The translations under genes were made by a program, and so were the position numbers. The notes under the pieces were generated by a model, which ran no database searches, was not told the DNA's origin, and saw only the letters and a program-made list of their open reading frames with translations. 47,295 nucleotides of DNA from UBA6821 sp044236545 (GTDB lineage Bacteria > Verrucomicrobiota > Verrucomicrobiia > Chthoniobacterales > UBA6821): NCBI GenBank assembly GCA_044236545.1, contig JBIIGI010000009.1, forward strand, positions 1 through 47,295, read 5' to 3'. The number at the start of each line of letters is the position of its first letter. Positions within the stretch are counted from its first letter, which is position 1. Below are positions 26,234 to 37,173 of this stretch, in pieces.

Positions 26234-27199
26234 ATGGAAACCGCAAGCGATCCCGTGCCTCCCCCGATCCATTCACAGACCTATCCCCTGACGATGGAGC
26301 AGGCCGACAAGCTCCGGGAGGTGCTCCGGGAGAGGGGGTTCACCTTCTCGGAGAAGCCTTATACGCTCTATGCCGCGACCAAGGAGAAGCTCAACGTCGC
26401 CGTCTATGAAAAGGGGCCCAAGGTTCTGATCCAGGGAAAGGGGCTGGAGGATTTCATCACCTTCGTGATGGAACCGGAGATCCTCGGCGAGGCCCGCCTC
26501 GGCTACGAGGAGGTTCATGAACCGGAGCAGTTCGAGCCTCATTTCGGCGTGGATGAGAGCGGCAAGGGGGATCTCTTCGGGCCGCTCGTGATCGCCGGGG
26601 TTTATGTGGACGGCGATCTCGCGAGACATCTGCGCGACGCCGGCATCCGTGATAGCAAGGGGATCGGAACGGACAGGAAAATCCGCGATCTGGCGGAAGT
26701 CATCCGCAGGTCGGGTGCTCCCTCCGAGCTGATCGTCATCGGTCCGGAAAAATACAACCAGCTCTACCGTTCCATCGGAAATCTTAACCGCCTTCTGGCC
26801 TGGGGCCATGCGCGCATCATCGAGAATCTCTGCGCGCGGGTGCCGGCTTGCCCTCGCGCCCTCTCCGACAAGTTCGCCGATGCCCGTGTCCTGCAGAAGG
26901 CCCTTCTGGAGAACGGCCGCAAGATCCGCCTCGACCAGCGCACCAAGGCTGAGAGCGACTATGCGGTGGCGGCCGCCTCCATTCTTGCCCGCGAGGGATT
27001 CATCAACTGGCTCGACAAACATGGTGAAGAGCTGGGCGTCGGGCTGGCCAAGGGGGTCTCTCCAAAGGTGAAAGCCGCCGCCGCGGAGATCATCGCCCAA
27101 TACGGCCCGACCATGTTGCCTAAAGTCGCAAAAATGCACTTTAAGACGGCCTCCGAGGTCCTCGCCGCCGTCGAAAAAAAACATCACCGCCCGCAGTGA
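26234..27199 (+). CDS. rnhC: Ribonuclease HIII
   Basis: 321 residues. An N-terminal TBP-like domain (about 1-90) precedes the RNase H2-type catalytic core with DESGKGDLFGPLVIAG (Asp 107, Glu 108), followed by RDSKGI and the TKAESDYAVAAASILAR segment. It degrades RNA in RNA-DNA hybrids. ATG 26234 is used instead of the adjacent TTG. The last codons lie in a hairpin that acts as a terminator for the opposite strand. Confidence 0.94.
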   Translation: METASDPVPPPIHSQTYPLTMEQADKLREVLRERGFTFSEKPYTLYAATKEKLNVAVYEKGPKVLIQGKGLEDFITFVMEPEILGEARLGYEEVHEPEQFEPHFGVDESGKGDLFGPLVIAGVYVDGDLARHLRDAGIRDSKGIGTDRKIRDLAEVIRRSGAPSELIVIGPEKYNQLYRSIGNLNRLLAWGHARIIENLCARVPACPRALSDKFADARVLQKALLENGRKIRLDQRTKAESDYAVAAASILAREGFINWLDKHGEELGVGLAKGVSPKVKAAAAEIIAQYGPTMLPKVAKMHFKTASEVLAAVEKKHHRPQ

Positions 27200-27203
27200 T
27201 GTT
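27174..27203 (-). terminator. Intrinsic terminator reading leftward
   Basis: On the minus strand, AACATCAC, an eight-base loop and GTGATGTT form a perfect 8-bp stem followed by a run of eight T that starts inside the stem. It overlaps the last rnhC codons. It would stop transcripts coming from the otherwise empty region 27204-27780, or antisense transcription into rnhC. Confidence 0.6.
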
Positions 27204-27660
27204 GCCCTGGCTGGTCGATGGCCAACATCCTTGCTAAGGCTGATCCGTTGCCTGTTCGGAAAGTCCCTCTCTCGCGGGGATAAGCACTTCAGCCAATCGC
27301 GCAGCGTTTGGAAGTGTGCGAGATATGCAGGGAAAGGTTCTCTCCCATGCCCAATCAACAAAAGCCCACCGCACACGCCGTCACCCACTACCATGGTCGA
27401 CTGCTTGTCTCGATGCATATCGAAAGAAAGAACGATCCGTCCGACCCTTCACGGGTTAAGGATTCTGTTTTAAGCCCGGGAAAACAACGGGAGGACAGGT
27501 TGGTGGGGAGGGCCAAGGGACGCCCCTTCGGATGCCCCCGAACGGATTTTTTCCATCGACGGAAAGCAAACTGATTCCCTGCTCCTGTCCGAAGGATCAC
27601 CGTCGGTTGACAGAGGTACGGTGCGAGGGCTTCCGGCCCATCCCGGTCACCGAACAGGGG
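27204..27660. other. Long stretch without a convincing gene
   Basis: No frame here gives a recognisable protein. The plus frame 27308-27574 (TTG start, 88 codons) begins with C-x2-C (CEIC) but then decays into low-quality sequence. A minus frame overlaps rnhC. I looked for RNase P, tmRNA, SRP RNA and riboswitch signatures and found none complete. A terminator oriented leftward closes the region, so a minus-strand non-coding RNA or a decayed gene is possible. Confidence 0.5.
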
Positions 27661-27678
27661 GGCATGTCATGACGTGCC
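27661..27678. promoter_or_regulatory. 18-base palindrome upstream of acs
   Basis: GGCATGTCATGACGTGCC is a palindrome at 16 of 18 positions, 103 bases upstream of the acs start. A second, perfect GGCATGCC lies at 27697-27704. Candidate operator for acs; the regulator is unknown. Confidence 0.35.
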
Positions 27679-27780
27679 GGTGCCCGTAAAAAATCAGGCA
27701 TGCCCGAGGGAAACACTTTTCATTATCACCTGTTTCTGTTGAATAAAGGATTCCGATCATCCCCCGAATCCTCACCAACC

Positions 27781-29727
<1,947 letters not shown>

Positions 29728-29839
29728 TGGCTCGGGTTTTTGACTTCTAGCGTTGTTGCCCTGCGCTCTTGCCGTAGGCTCATGCAGATTGTGGGGTTCA
29801 ATCCCCGTACAAGCGAAGCAGTTTTTCCTGGCCAACCTG

Positions 29840-32800
29840 TCAGCCGCGTTTGAGCCAAGGTTCCAGGGCTATCCTCAGCTTCTGTTCATCCCCGAAGGAG
29901 AACTCTTCCCCGAGTTGAAGCGGGAAGGTGGTTCCGGAGGGGGTGATGATTTCCAGAATGAGGGAGCGTTTTCCCGGATGGTTTCTGATGGCCTCGCCGA
30001 TTCTGGGCAGATCCTCTTCCGTAAGACGGGAGCGGTCGATGCGGAGTCGGAGCGGCTTTCTGGAGGGTTTCGGCGTGAGGGCCTTGAAGTCGCTTGCGTT
30101 GGCCCTGATGGAGCCGTCGTTAGGGGTGACCCGGACGGTGCAGGAAATGACGGTGCCGGCCTTGAGGATCTCCTCGTGCTTGGTGAAGGACTCGTCCCAA
30201 GCGGTGAACTCGAGGGTGCCGCTGTCATCCTCAAAGGTCATCACACCGAAGGGGCGGCCATCCTTCTTGGTGAAGCGTTTTTCCACGGTGGAGAGGAGTC
30301 CCGCCAGTCGGATGCTTCCCTTCTCGGTCATCGCAAGGGCATCGGTCACGGAATCGTATTTTCCGGCCTCGATGCTGCCGCGGTAGTCGTCCAGCGGGTG
30401 GCCGGTGACGTAGAAACCGAGGAGTTCCTTCTCGTGGGAGAGTTGCTCGGAACGCGTCCATCGCTCGATGGATGATTCCTCGCCAGCGGATTTTGCGGCG
30501 GGAGCGGATGCAAGATCCGCGAAGGAGTCGAAGAGCGAGACCTGTCCGCTGGCCCGGTCCTTCTGAACGGATGCGGCCGCCCCGATGGCAGGCTCGATCG
30601 CGGCGTCGAGGGCGGCGCGGTGGCGGCCGTCCCAGTCGAAGGCGCCGCACTTCACGAGGCTCTCGAGGATCTTCTTGTTCACCGCCTTGGAATCGAGGCG
30701 GGTGCAAAATTCCTCCAGTGACCTGAAGGAACCGTTGGCCAGGCGATCAGCTATGGCTGTCTCCATGGCCGCCTCGCCGACGTTCTTGATGGCGGCCAAC
30801 CCGAATCGGATGGCTCGTCCACCAGGAAGTTCCTCGGGAAGGAAGGTGAGGGCGCTCCTGTTGACGTCCGGCGGCATGATGGAGATCCCCATGCGGGCGC
30901 ATTCGCCGACGAAGACCGCAATCTTGTCGGTGTTGTTGATTTCGTTGCCCAAGAGGCCCGCCATGAACTCCACGGGGTGATTCGCCTTCAGGTATGCTGT
31001 CTGGTAGGAGAGGAGGCCGTAGGCTGCGCTGTGGCTCTTGTTGAATCCGTACTGCGCGAACTTCTCCAGGAAGTCGAAGATCGCGTTGGCCTGCTTCGGT
31101 GGAATCTGATTCACCCGGGCGCAACCCTCGACGAAGACCTCGCGCTCCTTGGCCATTTTCTCCGTATCCTTCTTTCCCATGGCGCGACGAAGGAGGTCGG
31201 CCTGTCCCAGCGTGTAGCCTGCCAGGGCGCTGGCTGCCTGTTGCACCTGTTCCTGGTAGACGATGATGCCGTAGGTCTCGGAGCAGATCTTCTCCAGCAG
31301 GGGGTGGGCATACTCGATTTTCTTGCGGCCCTTTTTGCGCTCGATGTAGTCGTCGATGAACTGCATCGGACCGGGGCGGTACAACGCGATAAGCGCGATG
31401 ATGTCGGTGAAGTGCTCGATCTGGAATCGCTTGGCCGTCGCGGTCATGCCGCCGGACTCGAGTTGGAAGACGCCGATCGATTCGCCCCTGTTGAGCAGGT
31501 CGAAAGTCGCCTTGTCATCCATCGGGATCTTCGAGATGTCGAAGTCCGGTGTGTGGCGCCGGATGAGCTTCACGGCATCATCGATGACGGTCAGGGTCTT
31601 CAAGCCCAGGAAGTCCATCTTGAGGAGCCCCAGATCGGTGAGGGGGGCCATGGAGTATTGGCTGACGATGTTGCCGTCGTTGGCACGGGTCAGCGGGATG
31701 TACTCGGAGAGGTCGCGGTCGGCAATGACGACTCCCGCCGCGTGGACGCCGCTGTTGCGAGAAAGTCCCTCAAGGAGGGTGGCGTAGCCCCAGAGTTGCG
31801 CGGTCGATGGTTCCTCGTCGACGGCCTTCTTTAGTTCGGGGTTCTTGTCGATGGCTCCAGGCTTCACTTCCCCCTTCTTAGTGCGGGAGGCGAGGGTGAT
31901 GTCGAGTTCGTTGGGGATCATCTTGGCGATGCGGTCGGCATCGCTGTAGCTCCAACCGAGGACGCGCCCAACGTCGCGGACGACGCTCTTCGCGCCGAGC
32001 GTGCCGAAGGTGATGATCTGGGAGACGGCCATCGTTCCGTATTTCCTGCGGACATATTCGATCACTTCTCCCCGTCGGTTCTGGCAGAAGTCGACGTCGA
32101 TATCGGGGGGACTGATGCGGTCGGGGTTCAGGAATCGCTCAAAGAGGAGACCGTAGCGTAGCGGATCAAGATCGGTGATCCCGAGGACATAGGCAATGAG
32201 CGACCCGGCAGCCGATCCGCGCCCCGGGCCCACGGGGATCCCCTGACTCTTGGCGTAATTGATGAAGTCCCAGACGATCAGGAAGTAGCTCGTGAATCCG
32301 GTCTTGTAGAGCACCGAGAGCTCGAACTCGAAGCGTTCCCTGATGGCCGCATCCTCCATGGCTCGCTCGCCGTAGCGGCCGCGCAGCCCCTCCTCGCAGA
32401 GTTCACGGAGGTACCCTTCCCGGGTCTTCCCCTCGGGAGGGAGGTAATCGGGGTATTTTGACTTCCCGAACTCCAGCTTCGCGTTGCAGCGCTCCGCGAT
32501 GGCGAGCGTGTTGGAGATGGCGTCAGGACGGTCGGCAAAAAGCGCCGCCATCTCCTCGCCACTCTTGAGATAGAGCTCGGGGACGTAGCGCATCCGCTTT
32601 TCGTCGTGGATCATGGCGCCCGTGCCGATACATATCATGACGTCATGCGCTTCGTGATGGGCGCGTTCGAGGAAGTGGACGTCGTTCGTGGCGACCAGCC
32701 CGAGTCCGAGGTTGCCGGCAATGTCGATGAGTCCCGAGCGGTTGCGTCTCTGCTGTTCGATCCCGTGGTCGGCCAGTTCGATGAAGAAGTTTTCTTTTCC

Positions 32801-33310
32801 GAAGATGTCCCGATAGGCGGCGGCATTCTCAAGAGCCTTCGCCTCCTGCCCTGCACTCAGGGCCATGTTGACCTCACCCTTAAGGCATCCGCTGAGGGCA
32901 ATCAGACCCCGGTTGTGCTTGGAGAGGAACTCCCTGTCGACGCGCGGCTTGTAGTAAAAGCCGTCAAGATGGGCGGCCGTGCTGATCTTGACCAGATTGC
33001 GGTACCCTTCGTCATCAGCGGCCAAAAGTGTCATATGGAAGGCCGCATCCCTGCCGCCGTTGGCGGTCTTTTTTTCCTGCATGGATCCGGGAGCAACGTA
33101 GATCTCGCACCCGATGATCGGTTTGATCTTCGCTTTCTCCGCGGCCTGATAGAACTCCACGGTTCCGAAGAGGTTCCCGTGGTCGGTCAGGGCGATCGCC
33201 GGCATTCCGAAATCGGCGGCTTTGCCCACGAGTTGTTCCATCCGGATCGCCCCGTCCAGCAGCGAGTACTCGCTGTGCACATGGAGATGAACGAAGGGAA
33301 TCTTGGGCAT
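29840..33310 (-). CDS. dnaE: DNA polymerase III alpha subunit
   Basis: 1156 residues. PHP domain at the front (HLHVHSEYSLLDGA), palm domain with catalytic aspartates Asp 403 and Asp 405 (DIDVD, 403-407) and Asp 566 (KMDFLG), tandem helix-hairpin-helix, an internal beta-clamp motif QVSLF at 923-927, and a C-terminal OB fold. It is the replicative polymerase of the DnaE1 type. The coaX start lies 793 bases upstream on the same strand but is separated from dnaE only by the coaX gene and a 49-base gap. Confidence 0.97.
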   Translation of the reverse strand: MPKIPFVHLHVHSEYSLLDGAIRMEQLVGKAADFGMPAIALTDHGNLFGTVEFYQAAEKAKIKPIIGCEIYVAPGSMQEKKTANGGRDAAFHMTLLAADDEGYRNLVKISTAAHLDGFYYKPRVDREFLSKHNRGLIALSGCLKGEVNMALSAGQEAKALENAAAYRDIFGKENFFIELADHGIEQQRRNRSGLIDIAGNLGLGLVATNDVHFLERAHHEAHDVMICIGTGAMIHDEKRMRYVPELYLKSGEEMAALFADRPDAISNTLAIAERCNAKLEFGKSKYPDYLPPEGKTREGYLRELCEEGLRGRYGERAMEDAAIRERFEFELSVLYKTGFTSYFLIVWDFINYAKSQGIPVGPGRGSAAGSLIAYVLGITDLDPLRYGLLFERFLNPDRISPPDIDVDFCQNRRGEVIEYVRRKYGTMAVSQIITFGTLGAKSVVRDVGRVLGWSYSDADRIAKMIPNELDITLASRTKKGEVKPGAIDKNPELKKAVDEEPSTAQLWGYATLLEGLSRNSGVHAAGVVIADRDLSEYIPLTRANDGNIVSQYSMAPLTDLGLLKMDFLGLKTLTVIDDAVKLIRRHTPDFDISKIPMDDKATFDLLNRGESIGVFQLESGGMTATAKRFQIEHFTDIIALIALYRPGPMQFIDDYIERKKGRKKIEYAHPLLEKICSETYGIIVYQEQVQQAASALAGYTLGQADLLRRAMGKKDTEKMAKEREVFVEGCARVNQIPPKQANAIFDFLEKFAQYGFNKSHSAAYGLLSYQTAYLKANHPVEFMAGLLGNEINNTDKIAVFVGECARMGISIMPPDVNRSALTFLPEELPGGRAIRFGLAAIKNVGEAAMETAIADRLANGSFRSLEEFCTRLDSKAVNKKILESLVKCGAFDWDGRHRAALDAAIEPAIGAAASVQKDRASGQVSLFDSFADLASAPAAKSAGEESSIERWTRSEQLSHEKELLGFYVTGHPLDDYRGSIEAGKYDSVTDALAMTEKGSIRLAGLLSTVEKRFTKKDGRPFGVMTFEDDSGTLEFTAWDESFTKHEEILKAGTVISCTVRVTPNDGSIRANASDFKALTPKPSRKPLRLRIDRSRLTEEDLPRIGEAIRNHPGKRSLILEIITPSGTTFPLQLGEEFSFGDEQKLRIALEPWLKRG

Positions 33311-33359
33311 CAGTCCAATCTAAAGCCACCCGTTCCGAGGGGCAAGCACCCGCGGAAAA

Positions 33360-34103
33360 TCAGGTTTTTTTCCCTGCAATCACTGCCAACCCGCGCAGGG
33401 TGAGGAGGGGATCAACCTTGTCGATGACCACTTTGCCTCCCCCCTTCTTGGAGAGACGCGCCACCAGTTCTGCGTCCCCGCCGGTGGCGATCACATGGGG
33501 TCTTTTTCCCTTGAAGACTTCCGCCGTGATCCGGGTGACCGTTTCACGGACAAGTCCGACAGCCCCGAGAAGAAGGCCGATCCGGATTGCCTCGGCGGTG
33601 CTCTTGCCGATGCACCTCCCGACCGGGGTGATTTTGGTCAGGGGAAGGAGCGCGGTCCGCTCGTGCAGGGCGCTGGCGGCCGTCGGCAATCCCGGCGCGA
33701 TGACGCCTCCCAAATAACACCCCTTGGAATCGATCACGTCGAACGTCACGGCTGTTCCCAAATCGACGACGATGGCGGGGAGCTTTTTCAGGCTGGCTGC
33801 AGCGGCGGCATTGGCGAGGCGATCGGAACCGATGGACGATGGCTTGGGATAGCTGATGGCGACACCGCCGGGGACCCTGTGATCAACCCAAAGCGGAGCG
33901 CAGGGAATGGATGCAGCGATCATGCGGCTCACCTCGGGAACAACGGAGGCGATGACGGCGCGATCGGCTTTGAGAGAGGTCAGATCCGAGGGTTTCAGCT
34001 CCTTGGTGGGAATGCGCGAGACACGCCCGATTTTTCCTCCCCGTAGCATAGCCATCTTGGTGAAGGAGTTGCTGACATCGATCAGCAGGATTTTTTCCTC
34101 CAT
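33360..34103 (-). CDS. coaX: Type III pantothenate kinase
   Basis: 247 residues from ATG 34103. ASKHA-fold kinase with LLIDVSNSFTK at the start (usually DVGNT), SIGSDRLANA, and DLGTAVTFDVID holding catalytic aspartates, plus ATGGDAELVARL near the end. It phosphorylates pantothenate, the first step of CoA synthesis. A TTG at 34124 would overlap the pilT stop and is not preferred. It is 17 bases downstream of pilT and probably part of its transcript. Confidence 0.92.
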   Translation of the reverse strand: MEEKILLIDVSNSFTKMAMLRGGKIGRVSRIPTKELKPSDLTSLKADRAVIASVVPEVSRMIAASIPCAPLWVDHRVPGGVAISYPKPSSIGSDRLANAAAAASLKKLPAIVVDLGTAVTFDVIDSKGCYLGGVIAPGLPTAASALHERTALLPLTKITPVGRCIGKSTAEAIRIGLLLGAVGLVRETVTRITAEVFKGKRPHVIATGGDAELVARLSKKGGGKVVIDKVDPLLTLRGLAVIAGKKT

Positions 34104-34120
34104 CGTGAGATCCCTATAAC

Positions 34121-35218
34121 TCAAGCCGTTGCTCCGGAGGCGTTCGCGAGATCGGCATCCTCCGGCGGGAGGGCTCCTTGGAATCTCTTTTTGTCGATCG
34201 CCTTCATGTAGGCCTCATGGGGGCTGATGGTTCCGTCGAGCATCTTTTCCCAGATGGCATCGTCCATGAACTGCATCCCCTCGGATTTGCCGGCCACGAT
34301 CACGTCCTGAAGCTTCTGGGTCGCGCCCTCGCGGATGATGGCGGAAACGGCGGGATTCACCTTGAGGATCTCATTGATGGCGACACGGCCCTTCCCGTCG
34401 GCCTTTTTGAAGAGTAGTTGTGCAACCACGCCGCGCAGGGAGGATGCGAGCATGGTGCGGACCTGCGATTGCTGGTCAGCCGGGAAGGCGTCGATCATGC
34501 GGTCGACGGTCTTGCGGGCGTTGTTGGTGTGGAGCGTTCCGAAGACGAGAAGTCCGGTCTCCGCCGCGGTGAGAGCGAGGGAGATGGTCTCCAAGTCGCG
34601 CATCTCGCCGACGAGGACGATGTCGGCGTCCTCGCGAAGGGCTGCCTTGAGTCCCGAAGCGAAGGTTGGTGAATGCTCGGGAACCTCGCGCTGGGTGATG
34701 ATGCTGCGCTTGTTGCGATGCACGAACTCGATCGGCTCCTCGATAGTCACGATGTGGCGGCCGTAGTTCGTGTTGATGTAGTCGATAAGCGCCGCAAGCG
34801 TGGTGCTCTTGCCCGATCCGGTGGGGCCGGTGACCAGGACGATGCCCCCCCTCATGTCACCGAATTCCTTGATGACCTCCGGGACATTGAGTTGCTCAAG
34901 GGTGAGGATCTTGGTCGGGATGATGCGGAAGACCGCCCCGTAGCCGTGGGCCTGCTTGAGGTAATTGCAGCGGAAACGACTGCTCTCGTCCATCTGGTAG
35001 GCGAAATCAAGGTCTCCGCACTCCTCGTATTTCTGCCACTTCTGAGGAGTGCAGATCTCGCTGAGCATGAAGGCCATCTCGTCACGGGTGAGTGGTTCCT
35101 CACGGATCGGGACGATATCCCCGTTTCGGCGGATCTTGGGTGGTTGTCCCTCCGCCAGATGGAGGTCGGAGGCGCCGTACTCGATCAGCGCCCGGAAGAA
35201 ATCATCGATGTATGCCAT
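34121..35218 (-). CDS. pilT: PilT-like retraction ATPase (first of two)
   Basis: 365 residues, the usual length. N-terminal PAS-like domain with SDLHLAEGQPPKIRRNG, then Walker A GPTGSGKST (about 130-138), Asp box TIEEPIEFVH, Walker B DIVLVGEMRDLET and His box HTNNARKTVDRM. The PilT signature IIREG follows. It powers pilus retraction at the inner membrane. A second PilT paralogue is 16 bases upstream; no pilin, PilB or PilC is in the window. Confidence 0.93.
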   Translation of the reverse strand: MAYIDDFFRALIEYGASDLHLAEGQPPKIRRNGDIVPIREEPLTRDEMAFMLSEICTPQKWQKYEECGDLDFAYQMDESSRFRCNYLKQAHGYGAVFRIIPTKILTLEQLNVPEVIKEFGDMRGGIVLVTGPTGSGKSTTLAALIDYINTNYGRHIVTIEEPIEFVHRNKRSIITQREVPEHSPTFASGLKAALREDADIVLVGEMRDLETISLALTAAETGLLVFGTLHTNNARKTVDRMIDAFPADQQSQVRTMLASSLRGVVAQLLFKKADGKGRVAINEILKVNPAVSAIIREGATQKLQDVIVAGKSEGMQFMDDAIWEKMLDGTISPHEAYMKAIDKKRFQGALPPEDADLANASGATA

Positions 35219-35234
35219 GTTCTTGAAAAGTTGA

Positions 35235-36314
35235 TCAGAGTCCCGTGACGTTCCTCATCTCATTCTTGTTTTCAGCCCGGTACACGGCTTCCTCCGCGGT
35301 GATGAACCCCTGGCGGTAAAGTTCGGCGACCGACTCGTCCATCAGGATCATGCCCGCTTTCTTTCCCGTCTGGATGATGCCGGGAAGCATGAAGGTCTTC
35401 GCTTCGCGGATAACGTTCGCCACGGCCGGGGAGTTGAGCAGGATTTCCATGGCCACGGCGCGACCCTGACCGTCAGCCCGCGGGATGAGTTGCTGGCTGA
35501 CTATACCGCGGAGCGATTCGCTGACCATCATTCGGATCTGGTCGCGCTGGTCGGCCGGGAAGACGTCGAGCAGTCGGTCCAGCGTGCGGGGGGCGTTGCT
35601 GGTGTGGAGTGTGCCGAGCACCAAGTGGCCGGTTTCCGATGCCGAGATGGCGAGTTGGATGGTTTCAAGATCACGCATCTCCCCCACCATGATGATGTCG
35701 GGATCCTCGCGCAGGGCGCCGCGCAGGGCGGCGGCGAAGGACTTGGTGTGGGTGTGTACCTCTCGCTGGGTGACCTGGCAGCCGGCCGAGGGGATGATGT
35801 ACTCGATCGGCTCCTCCAAGGTGATGATGTGGTCATTACGGTGAAGGTTGATTTCCTGCACCAGGGCCGCAAGGGTGGTCGTCTTGCCGCTTCCCATCGG
35901 GCCTGTCACGAGCACCAGCCCGTTGTGATACTGGGTGAGGAGCTTGAGCTGGTTCGGCATCCCGAGGTCGTCGAGTGTGCGGAGCGAACTGCTGATGATG
36001 CGGAAGGCGAGATCGAATCCAAGGCGCTGACGCACCACACTGGTACGGTAGCGGCCGGTGGCGTTGTTGTAGGCGAAGTCGACGTCCCCCTGTTCGTGCA
36101 GGCGGGCGAGTTGCTGCTCGTCGAGGAATCCCTTCACGAGGTTCTCGGTATCCTCCGCTGTCAGGAGTGGGGCCTCCTCCCACATCGGCAGAAGCTGCCC
36201 GTAGCGCCGGCAGGTCGGGGGACTCGAAACACTCAGGTGGATGTCGGAGGCGTCGGCCTGCTTTCCGAGATTCAGGTAGTCGTCGACGTGTTGGGGCAGG
36301 ACGCTCTCGTTCAT
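35235..36314 (-). CDS. PilT/PilU-like retraction ATPase (second of two)
   Basis: 359 residues from ATG 36314. The same plan as its neighbour: SDIHLSVSSPPTCRRYG, Walker A GPMGSGKTT, TLEEPIEYI, Walker B DIIMVGEMRDLET, His box HTSNAPRTLDRLLD and IREAKTFML. The two proteins are clearly paralogous but not recent copies. By analogy with PilT-PilU pairs, this one could be the accessory motor; which is which cannot be told from sequence alone. An alternative TTG start lies at 36323. Confidence 0.92.
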   Translation of the reverse strand: MNESVLPQHVDDYLNLGKQADASDIHLSVSSPPTCRRYGQLLPMWEEAPLLTAEDTENLVKGFLDEQQLARLHEQGDVDFAYNNATGRYRTSVVRQRLGFDLAFRIISSSLRTLDDLGMPNQLKLLTQYHNGLVLVTGPMGSGKTTTLAALVQEINLHRNDHIITLEEPIEYIIPSAGCQVTQREVHTHTKSFAAALRGALREDPDIIMVGEMRDLETIQLAISASETGHLVLGTLHTSNAPRTLDRLLDVFPADQRDQIRMMVSESLRGIVSQQLIPRADGQGRAVAMEILLNSPAVANVIREAKTFMLPGIIQTGKKAGMILMDESVAELYRQGFITAEEAVYRAENKNEMRNVTGL

Positions 36315-36334
36315 GGAAATCAAGGAGGAGTCCC

Positions 36335-36745
36335 TTACTGAAGGCGGCCGCGCTTGGCAAGACCGGAGCGTGCCGCATTGCTCACGAACTCGACCACCAC
36401 GGGGCGGAGAATCGGATAGAGGAGTTTGCCGACCTCAAGGGCTCCTGCGATCCATCCAACCTTGGTGAATGACGATGCTCTGGCGATCTCTCCGGCTGGC
36501 GATGCGGCCTGTCGGGGGGATTTTACGGAAACGGAAGAGGCTTTGCGCCGGCCGCCGAAGAGAGTGGCGAGGAGGCCCGCCGCTGCGGCTCCGCCGATCC
36601 AGCCGAGCGGATGGCGTTTCACCGATTCGGTAAAACGTTTCTGAAGATCAAGATCGGAGAGCAGTCCGGCGTACTCACGCGAGATACCGAGACGGCTTTC
36701 GCGGACGGATTGCTGGAGTCTGGCGAGTTCGGGAGAGTGGTTCAC
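36335..36745 (-). CDS. Small membrane protein, YqjK/DUF883-like end
   Basis: 136 residues from a GTG start that overlaps the stop of the holin-like gene (GTGA). An N-terminal charged helix (SPELARLQQSVRESRLGISR) is followed by KRHPLGWIGGAAAAGLLATLFGGRRK (membrane segment with basic end), a linker, and a second weak hydrophobic stretch near 95-115. The arrangement resembles small stress-linked inner-membrane proteins such as YqjK. No specific function is known. Confidence 0.75.
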   Translation of the reverse strand: MNHSPELARLQQSVRESRLGISREYAGLLSDLDLQKRFTESVKRHPLGWIGGAAAAGLLATLFGGRRKASSVSVKSPRQAASPAGEIARASSFTKVGWIAGALEVGKLLYPILRPVVVEFVSNAARSGLAKRGRLQ

Positions 36746-37152
36746 GGGTTCCTCCCGGAGTGGTTGGAGTAGTGAGATAGAGCCTCGATATCCCTGCGGA
36801 TCTCGGCTGTGGTGGCCTCAAAGGGCCGCGGTGCGGTCCGTGTGCGGAGGATGTTGAACAGGATGCCGAGGATGGCGAGATGGATCAGCCCCGCCGCGGA
36901 AAGGGAAACTGGCCAACCCCATTGCAGCTTCATGGCCAAAAGGGAAACAGCGGCGGCGACCAGCGCGACATAGGCGATCATCGCGATCACGGCCATGGCC
37001 ATCAGCAGAAGGATTGCCGCGATGCTCTGCCTGATCAGAAGGCGCCCCTCCTCGGCCGCCAGGGCTCCGATCGAAAACGCGTACTTCAGGATCCCGGCGA
37101 TCAGGCCGGTGATCCTCGAGGGGATGCCCCCGGGGAGATCCTGCGGGTTCAT
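36742..37152 (-). CDS. Holin-like YqjE/DUF1469 membrane protein
   Basis: 136 residues. Two long hydrophobic segments (about 45-72 and 80-101) sit between an N-terminal amphipathic helix (EEGRLLIRQSI) and a C-terminal charged helix (TTAEIRRDIEAL). This matches the family named phage-holin-like or YqjE, found beside DUF883 proteins. Despite the name, no phage genes are nearby. It is the middle gene of a three-gene membrane set. Confidence 0.82.
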   Translation of the reverse strand: MNPQDLPGGIPSRITGLIAGILKYAFSIGALAAEEGRLLIRQSIAAILLLMAMAVIAMIAYVALVAAAVSLLAMKLQWGWPVSLSAAGLIHLAILGILFNILRTRTAPRPFEATTAEIRRDIEALSHYSNHSGRNP

Positions 37153-37173
37153 GATGCCGGTTGCCGGTGCTTC

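Noticed and set aside
26273..27418. A 381-codon minus-strand frame that could explain the leftward terminator
   Set aside because: Most of it is antisense to rnhC, and the part outside (27204-27418) shows no family similarity. The terminator would also lie in its middle.
27241..27480. Possible RNase P RNA because of GGAAAGTCC
   Set aside because: The other conserved regions of RNase P RNA (GGTAA, ACAGAA and the GAAAGGGTGCGGTAAGAG-like block) are absent on both strands.
29748..29823. tRNA-like sequence with GGGGTTCAATCCCC
   Set aside because: The T-loop is one base short, and no matching acceptor, D or anticodon arms can be folded.
36742..37152. Evidence for a prophage because of a holin-like gene
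   Set aside because: The protein belongs to the YqjE-type family that accompanies DUF883 proteins; no other phage gene is in the window.
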